Part shown: positions 45,830 through 56,300 of the stretch, in pieces
Position numbering within the stretch: position 1 is the first letter of the stretch
How the letters are laid out: the number at the start of each line of letters is the position of its first letter
Assembly: GCF_036898095.1 (NCBI RefSeq)
Contig: NC_090726.1
Coordinates: forward strand, 44,650,481 to 44,714,480
Origin: Palaemon carinicauda
Taxonomy: Eukaryota > Arthropoda > Malacostraca > Decapoda > Palaemonidae
Length of the DNA stretch: 64,000 nt
Direction of reading: 5' to 3'
Notes under the pieces: generated by a model
What the model saw: the letters and a program-made list of their open reading frames with translations, nothing else
What the model was told of the DNA's origin: nothing
Databases searched by the model: none
Translations under genes and position numbers: made by a program

Positions 45830-46830
45830 TTAATATTTGGGGATAGGGTTAGATAACATATATTGGGAGGGGGCCGGATGGCAATAGATACCGTTGTTTG
45901 CGGTAAAGGTATTGGGTAACAAATACTGTTTATTATGGGGTAAGATGTTGAGTAACATATATCAGTGATATCTTTGGGAGGGGTTGGGTTAGTTACTAGT
46001 GATCTTTGGGTGTAGACTAGTGAACAGATTCCAGCTATCTTGAGGGTGTGGATAAGCAACATACACCATTGAATTAAGTGATTAATACTAATAATTGTAT
46101 TGTAGTTTGGTAATGCTTATCAGTAAGTAGAGTTGTAATAGATACTTGATTGGGGCTAGATAAGTTTGCTTTGATTGACATTAGGTAATAGATACCAAGG
46201 ATTGAGAGTTCCTCAAGATACCAGTTATAGCGGTTAGGTAACAGATTATTATTATTACTAGCTAAGCTACAACCCTGGTTAGAAAAAAGGAGAAAGGAAA
46301 GGGAATAGGGAAAAATTAACCCAGAGGAAAGCAAATAAATAAACTATGTGAAGCAACAAATAATGAATATAAAACTTCTTAAGATTGGCATCAATGGTAG
46401 AATAGTTCTGTCATATATAAACTATGAAGATGGACATATCAACCTGATTAACATAAAAACCTTCACTGCATACCAGTGATTGACTGTTAGGTAACAGCCA
46501 GTTATTGGGGCTTAGGTGACAAAACAAGTGATTGATGGTTAGGCAACACATTCCAGTGATTGCGGGTTAGCCAACAGATGCCAGATTCAGGGTTAGGCAA
46601 CCAATAGCAGTGTTTGAGGATTGGGCAACCAATAGCAGTGAATGGGGGTTAGGTAACAGATAGCAGTGTTTGTAGGTTAGTCAACCAATAGCAGTGAATG
46701 GGGGTTAGGTAACAGATAGCAGTATTTGTAGGTTAGGCAACCAATAGCAGTGATTGACGATTGACGGCAACATACTGGAAAATGGAGTTTAGGTAACAAA
46801 TAGCAGTGTTTGGGGGGGGGGGTTGTTAGG
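45830..46830 (+). repeat. Degenerate minisatellite downstream of LONP2
   Basis: A unit of about 28-30 bp with the core GGTTAGGTAACAGATAGCAG and TGTTTG or TGATTG recurs many times, clearest at 46490-46800, where 58-bp double units repeat (AGCAGTGAATGGGGGTTAGG). Earlier copies from 45830 are more diverged. A LINE tail interrupts it at 46245-46325. Confidence 0.75.
46245..46325 (-). mobile_element. LINE 3' tail fragment
   Basis: ATTATTATTATTACTAGCTA with AGCTACAACCCTGG and AAAAATTAACCCAGAGGA is the reverse complement of the LINE tail seen at 40100-40235 and 58990-59145. Confidence 0.75.
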
Positions 46831-47258
46831 AAACAGTAATCTGTAATAAAGATGGTTTAAAGGGACCTTTTTGGAGGAACACTTAAATATTTAAGTTAGC
46901 ATAGTTACTGATAGTATTAATTGTCAAGCCCTTTTAATAATCTAATAACTGCTTCAGTGAATTCTTTCCCAAATTTCTTGTTGTGAAAACTGCCAGTATC
47001 CATTAAAAATTATTTTAAAGACTATGTGAAAGTCAAGTTGGCAACATTTAAGCCTAAAATTTTGAGTTACTAACTGTATCTGTTTTTCTAGATTTACATG
47101 TTCAAGTAAGTTTTGTTATCTGTATTTTTGTGGATGGTGCTACATATGTTTTAGGTTTATAATCAAAAGACAATATATATATATTTTATGGCATTTTAAT
47201 TTTAATTTCATACAAAAATGTAGCTAATAGTCTTGATATATAAAAAAAAATCCTTCAG
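46831..47258. other. Spacer between the convergent genes
   Basis: AT-rich sequence between the LONP2 minisatellite and the SRP9 stop codon. It should contain the 3' ends of one or both transcripts (AATAAA at 46845 on +). No further gene was seen. Confidence 0.4.
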
Positions 47259-47354
47259 TTATCTTTCTCCTGATGCCATGTGCTTCATCATGTTACTAAT
47301 AAGTTTCTCAAGTTTTCGAAGTTCTTGTTGACTATCAGTTTTGTACTGGACACA
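47259..47354 (-). CDS. SRP9: SRP9 last coding exon
   Basis: The - strand acceptor TTCTCTTTCACAAG is followed by TGTGTCCAGTACAAAACTG. It encodes CVQYKTDSQQELRKLEKLI and ends MASGER with TAA at 47261-47259. The basic C-terminal helix is as in SRP9. Confidence 0.85.
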   Translation of the reverse strand, partial: CVQYKTDSQQELRKLEKLISNMMKHMASGER

Positions 47355-50300
47355 CTTGTGAAAGAGAAGAAATAGTTAGTTATTCATACCCTGACAGAGT
47401 TAAGTACTTATAGTAAAGCAAATTTATATTTTACTACTATTCGGCTTCTTGTTACAATATAAATACAAACCATTGTTGTTTAATAGGAGTTTGACCAGTG
47501 AAAATAAAGGAGCCACATCCCACTCGCCATGTAAATTCAACACTCGCTTCTACTTCGGCAGGTCAGTACAAGCGTACTCTTTTACTGCCTGTAACTGACC
47601 TATTTAACCTTGTTTCCTAAAGAATTAATTCTTTCTCTTTTCAGAGTAGTTATGTTTGCAAATTTGGATGGGAATTCCATACGCAGTCATGTGGCTGTGC
47701 TCTTGTAAACCCAGTCAGAATTAGGACCAGTACATGAGCAAGCTGGAGATTGACTGTTTGCAGTTATTCCCTTGTGAAGAAGAGATATCGTGGCCACCTA
47801 ACCTATTTAATGGGTGGAGCTCGCAAAGAAATGTAAAGACCAATTCTTAGACGTCTTACTTGGCAGCCTAAGCTGATGTTGAAGAATCTTATTAGCACCT
47901 CCTTCTCTTCTTATAGTTTGAAGCCTGCTGTGACACCTTCATATTGGTCAGAGACTGGATCCTCCAGAGAAATTCGTAATGTGAGGCAATACTCCCATTC
48001 ACCTCTCTCAAAATACGCCTATCGCTAGGACCTGTACCTATGGAAATTGTTCCTCGAGGATCAATGGCACCCTGTTAGCGGAGAAACTACTACATGTGTT
48101 AGATGCTGGCTATACCAGATGTAGAAGAACGAAGTACCGTGGTAACTCTTGACGAATCCTCGTATGCTGCAGTGGAGAAACCTTGTTTTTTCACCCGCCT
48201 TATTTTTTTAGTTTTGTCACATCCAGAATTGAACTCTCTCTGTTGTCGTCAGGAATGGATAGCAGTAAACGAAGCGTATGCAAGCACCTTCTCCTCCTGC
48301 CTAACCTGTTTATGTTTTCTTCCACTCTTGTTGATGAGCCTTCAAACAGAATGCCTGCTGTCCCAAAGAGACGGAAGAAGCGAACTCTCAAGCCCAGAAG
48401 TACCATTCGCACAACATCTCTTTGAGACATCAAACAATTGTCACACGTGTGGGAGAAGTAGGTCGTTACCGAAATTTAACCAACCTTAGGTCTCGATCTC
48501 CAGTAAGTTTTCTGGTGGCGTCGCGTTAACACCTCGACGTGCTCTCCTTATCCAGTGCGACCCTTTGTCTCACGTGGTCCCATTGTGCTCTTTCCTTGCT
48601 CTTTCCTACCCTTTCCCTCAGTGTTCTTGTGTCTCACGGTACCTTATTAGTGTGTGATGGAGCATCCCCGTCGTTGTCCTGGGTCTATGGCCGGTAAATC
48701 GTGCGGCGCTTTTCTGTCGAAGCCTGAAGTCAACCCGCACTCTTTGTGTTCGACGTGTAGGGGCAGCGTGTGTTCCCCTACGGTCACGTGTCCGGAGTGC
48801 GAGTCCTGGAACGAGGTGCAGTGGGTGCGATACGGCACCAAGAAAAAGAAGGCGTCCAAGAGGTCAAATAGGAACCCGAGCATCTCCTCGCCACTTACTT
48901 CTCCCGGTGCTTCGTCGGATAGGTCTGCTCAGTCGCCTTCCCCTACCCAGAGTAGGGGACGAGGTAAGTCAGTTGCGGGGAAGAGGCCTATTGCTCTTCC
49001 CTAGGAGTCTGAGATACCTGCTAGTGGGTATGTGTTCGGAGGACGGAGTCCTAGTGCCAGTAGGGCCCGTCTCTTCCGACGATCCTATGTGGGGGAAGGC
49101 TGCTGCAGCCTTTTCCCTCGCTTCATGGGCCTGTATTTCAGGTACGTCTACAGCCGGGGAAACGCCGAGAAGGACTCGCCTCCGTCGGATTTCCTCGTGT
49201 AACCGCCGCCAAGGACGCCCTACAGATTGTCCATGAGGCTGGAGGAAGAGTTCGAGGCCTGGTTCCCCAGCAAGAAGTTGCCTCGTTCTCCCCCAGCGCC
49301 TTCAGCAACGCTCCCGCCTGTCTTCATGGAGCCCTCGTCACCTACGGATCGTCACGTGGAACCACCAGCGACGCGGGACGACTCGGAACCTTCGGTGAGG
49401 TCCTACAGGTTGTCGGGCTCCTCTTACTCCTCGGAGGAAGGAGCCCCGAGGGACCAAAGGAGAAGACGAGACAGGTCCCGCAGAAGGCGGTCCCCTTCCC
49501 GTTCCCGCTCAAGATCTCGTCACGCCAGGAGGCACGCTAGATCCCCCAGGAGGAAGTACAGAAAGAGCCGATCCCCTAGAGAGGAATGGGTGCGTGTCGC
49601 CATCCCGCGCAGCCAACTCCTGGGAACTTCAGCAGTTCGGGGTACCTCTGGCTGGCTCCCAAGGGCTCGTTCTCCCCCAGCGAAGTACTTCCCCACTTCA
49701 GGAGACAGGCATAAGTCCGCGAAGGTTCTGGCTCCATCTGCCCAGTGGAGAGAGTCACCTCTTCGGCCTGGCAGCCGTGTCCCAGCCTCCCAATCTTCGA
49801 TGAGCTGGCAGGAACGCGAGAAACATCCAGCTGCTGCGAGGAAGCCCATAGTAGCCTGGTCCTCCGTGGGGAGAGACAAGCCCAGGACGGAGGCCTCCGT
49901 CCCAGCGGCGATGCCCGTCCTCCATCCAGAACCGCCGAAGGTATGCCGCGACAAGAAGATGCCTCCTCCTCGAGCGGCACCTTCCGTCGGGGGTGCCCCT
50001 TTTCAGGCAGAGGAACATTTGACGGAGGTCCTAGGAGACGGTGTGGAGGGCTCAGCATACAGGAAGGTGATAGCTCTCATTAGACGGCACCACAGGCTGG
50101 ACAAGCCGAAGCCCGCCCCAGACAAAGACTGGCTCTCGGGCCTCAGCAGGTTGGTTGATACCCCCTTGCAGCAGAGGCCCTCACTGGCGCTTCCCCTGGC
50201 GAGAGACGTTAGACTGGGCTTGGCTCATATTGACAGGATAGTGGCCAGCCATGCGGACGCCCCCAAGAGTTAGAGCGCCTCCAAGCTCCTCAAGACCCAG

Positions 50301-53300
50301 AAGAGGTTCTACCTCCTTGAAGGGCACCGTGCTGGTCCCTGTACTGTAGAACCTACAGTCGCCATCCTAGGTCAGGGGGCCGCAGAAGAGAGAGCTACCA
50401 CCGCCCCAGTTTGCTTCTCCCCGTCGGAAACCTCCATGATGGAGGATTTGGCCATGGACCTGGTCTACGTCTCGCCGTGGCTAGATTGGTGGGCCTGCAC
50501 CCTGGTGGGTTTTCAGGCCTCGCACGACCTCTCGGTTCCAGAGAACCAAACATTACTGAAGGAGCTGATTAGCTCAGGTGGTAAGGACCTCAAATTCCAG
50601 TCCTACCAGTCCCTCTCACAGGCGGCAAATTGGGTTCTTCGCAAGAGGGACACAGTTCTCAGCAAATTAGTCAGGAGGCTTCCGGACAGGGAAGTGAGGG
50701 CCCTTAGGAACTTACCCCTGTGGGGTGAGTCAGTGTTCCCTCTGCAGGCGGTGGAGGAGACGGTAGAGAAGGTCAGGAAGCTCAAGGATGCGGGAGAACC
50801 AGACCACCTCCAACAAGAAGGCCTGTCCATAGAAGACCATCTTCCGACGTCTCTCTCCCTCCCCGCACTACACCTAGCCAACCCAGAGGGGACTCCTCGA
50901 AAATGGCCTGGCCCCAGCCTTCGCAGCCCACCCGTAGAGGAGCTCTGACTTCGCAGTCAGCTTTCAGGCCTTCCTATTCGGGCTTCAGGAGAGGGCGTTC
51001 AGGCCGCGCCTCTCGAAGGAGGTAGGAGGAGAGGCCCCCTACTCCTGCCGACGCCTCAGGTGGGGGGATGCCTCAAACGATCTTGACAAGCATGGCGGGA
51101 CCACAGAGCAGATCCGTGGACCGTAGCTGTACTAAAGGAGGAGTACAGGCTGCCCTTCCTAGCGGAACCCCCACCTCTGATCCCAGATCAACAGGCGGAG
51201 TGGTTAGCACCCAAGGACCCCTTGAGAGTAGCAGCGTTGCAGGAAGAAGTCTCAGCAATGCTGGCGAAGGGTGCAGTGGAGCCAGTCAAGAACCCAGGTC
51301 CAGGGTTCTACAGCAACGGGGGGGTTGGAGACCGGTCACAGACCTCTCAGCCCTCAACAAGTTCATGTGCAAGACCGACTTCAAGATGGACACCCCGAAG
51401 TCGGTCCTAGCGGCCTTGCGGGAGGAGGACTTCATGATGTCCATAGACCTCAAGGATGCCTACTTCCAGGTCCCTGTCCATCCCTCCAGCAGGAAGTACC
51501 TAAGGGTGAAATGGGGTACTCAAACGTTGCAGTTCAAGACCCTCTGCTTCGGACTGTCGACAACTCCTCAGGTCTTCTCGAGGATCTTTGCAACAGTTTC
51601 AGCCTGGGCACACGAACAGGACATCCACCTGATTCGGTACCTAGACGACTGGTTGTTGCTTTCAGCCTCAGAGGAAGTACTGGGGGAGCAAGGCGCGAAG
51701 CTCCTGCAACGTCTTGGGTATCATCATCAACCTGCTAAAGTCCCAGCTGATACCCTCCACCAGGATGACCTACCTCGGAATGGTCCTAGACTCTCGATTC
51801 GCGAGAGCCTTCCCTTCCGCGGAGAGACTGGACAACCTGGAACAGATCCTCCGGCCCTTCCTGTCGGGCCAGCCCAGGAGAGCCAAGGACTGGCAGAGTC
51901 GTGTCGTTGGATTAGTTAGTCCCCCAGGGAAGTGCAGTGGAACCTGAAGGAGCTCTGGAGCCAGGAGGACTCCCCGCACAAGATAGTCCCGGTGTCCCCG
52001 GAGACAAAGGAAGTCCTGGAGTGGTGGTACGTCAGATCGAACACCCTCTAAGGGAATGCCCTTCTAAGCCGACCCTCCGGAGATGTTTCTGTTCACGGAC
52101 GCGTCCAAGGAGGGTTGGGGTGCACATCTCCTCGACAAGACAGCAAAAGGAAAATGGGAAGGCGAGGAGATGGGCCTCCACATAAACGTGCTAGAGATGA
52201 TGGCAGTACAAAGGGCGTGCCTAGAGTTCGTCCAACTGCTCCGGGGAAACACTGTGGCGCTGATGTGCCTATGTGAAAAAGCAAGGACTAAAGTCGAAGG
52301 AACTGTGAAGTCTCACGATGGAGTTCCTAGAATGGGCCGAAGTAGAGCAAATCAAAATCTCAGCCAGGTTCATTCCGGGGGAAGAGAAACGTCCTGGCCG
52401 ACGGCCTCAGAAGGATGGGTCAAATGGTAGGGTCCGAGTGGTCCCTGCACCCAGAAGTGGCCAAGTCCCTCATTCTGAAGTGGGGCTCGCTGGTGATAGA
52501 CCTCTTCGCCACGAGACTGAACGTACAGCTCCCCGTGTCTTGTTCTCCTGTACCAGATCCAGCAGCAGCCTTCGAGGACGCCTTCCAACACCCTTGGGAC
52601 AACCTCGATGTTTACATCTTCCCTCCCTTTGGGATGCTCAGACAGGTCCTTAACAGAGTAAGACAGGCGGACAACCTGTGGATGACTTTGGTAGCGCCCT
52701 GGTGGCCGGAGAGAGAGTGGTTCGTGGATCTAAAGAAACTGGCTTGCTTTCCACCTTGGCCTCTTCCGGACAGACCAGACCAGATCTTCTCCGGCAGCCT
52801 TACTTCCAAAGGTTCCACGAAAATCCTCGGTCCCTCCGCCTTCACGCGTGGAGGTTATCGAGCATCTCCTGAGGAAGGAAGGGTATTCATCAAGGACGGC
52901 ATCGAGGATGTCAGGGTATCTGAGACGTTCGTCAGTCGTGGTATACCAGGCAAAGTGGGCTACCTTCACTAAATGGTGCTCCTCGAAGAACATCAGGCCG
53001 TTATGGCCCTCCATTCCCGAGGTAGCAGACTTCCTGGTCTACCTTAGGGACGGAGTGGGTACTTTCATCCCAACCATCAAAGGAGTCCGGGCAGCCCTGG
53101 AGCAAGTCTTCCTTCTGAAGGGCATCGACTTAGGAGCCTCCAGACATATCTCGATGCTCATCAAGAGCTTCAAGCAGTTGTGCCCCCCCCCCCCTCCCCC
53201 CCCCAGGCCGCTACAGTGCCCCAGTGGGATGTGGCTAGGGTACTGAAGATGATTTCGGAACCTCCCTTCGAGCCCCTCAAGGACATCTTAGACAAGGAGC

Positions 53301-56300
53301 TCACCCTCAAGACAATCTTTCTGTTACCTCTGGCATCAGCAAAACGAGTAGGTGAGATTCATGGGCTGTCTTACGAGGTCTCACACTCGAAGGGATGGCG
53401 GGAGGCTACCTTCAGAATCTTACCCTCCTTCGTAGTCAAGACTCAGAATCCAGCGGGGTTTGGGACCCCAGGTTTGAAGGATTCTCTGTGCCAGCTATCC
53501 CTCGTTCGGACAACCCGAGGGACTTGCTTCTGTGTCCAGTCAGGGCGGTACGTAAGTACCTCGAGAGGACGGCCAAACTTCGTCCCGGAACCAAGAGTCT
53601 GTTCGTCTCCTTGGGACTGGTAAAGAAGCCAGTCTCCAAAAATACGATCTCCTTCTGGCTGCGGCAAGTGATCATGAGAGCCTACAGTAGTGCAGGGGTT
53701 CCTCTTCTGGGGAAGCCTAGACCCCACGAAATTAGAGGGCTAAGTACTTTGTTGGTCTTTGAGAAGAACATGGCAGTGAGCCAAATCCTGAGGGCAGGTA
53801 CATGGTCTAGTCAGTCAACCTTCACAGCTCACTACTTAAAGGATTGTTCGAGGAGGTCCCGTCATTTCTGCGCTCCAAAAGATTTAAAGGTGTAGCCCCG
53901 GGAAGACCACAGGCAGTAAGTCCAAGAGACACAGGTTCCTTCCTTACCCCCCCTTTTTCCCCTATTACCTTCCCCGAAATGACCCTAAAATCCTTTAACT
54001 GATTTTCCAACTAGGTTTGCAGCTTAACTAGAAGTAATATTTATAATTGGCTCATTACAGCCTCGCTTATAGCAAAGAGTGCTTCCAGAATTAATATAAT
54101 TTTAGGATGAAACCAAGAGAATTGTGCAGGAATAAATTTGGGATCAGAAGTCTCTTCTGTTTGAGGGGCACTGATGATTAAGTAAAGGAAAGTGTAGTCT
54201 GTATTTGCAGGGAGGCAACAGGGTCACTAAAGCAATTTTTGGCTACTTATACTACATACACTCGATAGAAGAGGCCACCCTCAAAGCAAGAATTCAGAAT
54301 GAAGTGAGTGAAAAGTCTAATTGAAGACCACCACAAAGTAGAGTAGAGACTACCTAACAGAGCACAGAACTTGTTAGCGTGCTTGGAGGTAAGGGATAAT
54401 CAAAATGGTTTTCAGAGTCAAATCCAAGAATGAGGCATACTGAAGATGTTCCTCAGGAGTTAGGGGGGGTAGAGGGGAGGCATACATTCCCCTGCCTGCA
54501 CACTGAGTGACCAATTTTACCTTAAACCTAGGACTTACGGGGTGGTTGAGGCGAGAAGTGTAACTTGAAGGACTTAGGTTTCTATCGTAATGAAAAATAC
54601 AAATTTCAGTCCTTTAAAAATTTGAGATTTGTTTCTACAAGGATACAAACCCTCATCCTTTATTAGGAGACTTATCCTTAAAGAGGGAGAAAGACCCTAT
54701 AACAAACTGGCTGGTTTAATTTCCTAGGAATGTCAAAGATTCTTTGGCCCGTGTAGGAGTGAAAGGGACAACTTATGTCAACCTAATAACCTGAGCATGG
54801 CGATACTGCAGGTGTTACATTAGGGCAGTCATGGTAAAAGGGTTGCATACGTTTCCATCCATCCTCCAACTTGTCTGGGAGGATAGGGGAGAAACTTCAT
54901 TACAGAACATGTCTGTAAAGAAAAGTTACTCTCATAAGGATTGCTTGCATCTAATGTTTGATTCAGCATATAACAGAGCGACTGCTTCACTCAACAGGGA
55001 AGAGAATAAGGGGAGAATGGCCAGACATTCTACCTCTCCTTTGAGACTCGTGTCGCAACCGCTTTCGTAGACAAGATAATACTTTGCCTGTGAGGACACT
55101 AGGCTCAGCTCGTAAAACGCTCTTAACAATGAGTATACTTAAAAGCCTGCAGGCTGTGGTCTACCCGAAGGGTAGTTGCACGTTGCTGCATAGGGTTGTA
55201 TCGAAGAAGATTACCCTACCTGTGTAGTCAGATCTTTGCTCACACCTAGGTGAGCGTGTTCTGAGAGATGATTGTACTTCTAAGGTATAACACGTGTACC
55301 ACAATGCACTTGCCAACTGTTCTGGAAGCAGCTACCTGATCTGGAGAATCATTCCTACGAGAGGGAAAACCTATGTGGTGAGTCCCTTTGGAACCTCTGG
55401 TGGGCTTGAACTGGAGAGCACATTTTCTTGAGGAGAGCGTGTTATAGGAGGCGCCTGCGATATACAGTGCATGCCATATCTGGGGAGTCTGTATATGCCA
55501 CGTCCATTGAGAGAGACCCTTAAGTAAAGAGCTTGCAAACACTGCTAGCAATATAGTCTCTGTTGCTCTATCTTACATCTGGTACAGTTGTTCATACCAT
55601 CCATATTTAGGACAATGCACTCTAGAATGGGTGTGTCCAGAGATGCACTTGATCATAGGAGAATAAACTTTGTCTGAAGCCTGAGCACTAAGAGGTGAAT
55701 GTGCGAGCTATTAGGGCACGATCTAACTTCTGAGAGAGATTCTGCAGGAGATCGTGCACTTGGGCAGTCTAAAATAGACTCCTAACAGGTATATCAACCC
55801 CTGATAAGGGTTCCTTAACCAAAAAGTGCGTATCCTCATCAGTATGTATGTGCAAATGCCTAGAATTTTCAAGTTTTGTCGAGAAAGTTCCTACCGAAGG
55901 GCGTGTACAATTGGGCTTATAAAATAGATGAAGATGGGAGCCAAGAGGTAAGCGCTTGCCCACTGGAATAGCAGTACAGTATCTTATACAAAACTTAATT
56001 AAAGGCCTGTAATGTTCTAGGAGACTGTGTGATCGCTAACAGTTGAATGGCTTTGCTCGCTAACAGGTGGTTGTACCTGAGCACTAACAGCTGAACATGA
56101 GCACTCACTTAACTGGTGGATGGTGCTCACCTGATTGCTAGTACTGTACTGTATTCTCTTACAAGTCAGGTAAGCACGTGTGCATGCAAATCAACGAGTG
56201 TGGTTCAGTGCTAACAGAGAATCTATTAGAACTAGAAGGTGGATGCGTATTAGTGCCGAGACGTAAGCAAGTACGATATTTACAGAGATGTGCTTGAGAG

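Larger units (their letters stand above)
47460..53990 (+). mobile_element. DIRS-like retrotransposon C, broken, right end missing
   Basis: It has gag, RT, RNase H, methylase-like and tyrosine recombinase parts in DIRS order on the + strand, antisense to SRP9. It is clearly different in sequence from families A and B. The left boundary is a guess from AAATACAAACCATTGTTG near 47470. The element stops near 53990, where a LINE 3' tail begins, so it has lost its right terminal repeat. Several frameshifts break each protein. Confidence 0.8.

Noticed and set aside
45830..46830. Possible interstitial telomere sequence because of repeated TTAGG
   Set aside because: TTAGG occurs once per 28-30 bp unit, never in uninterrupted tandem, so it is a minisatellite.
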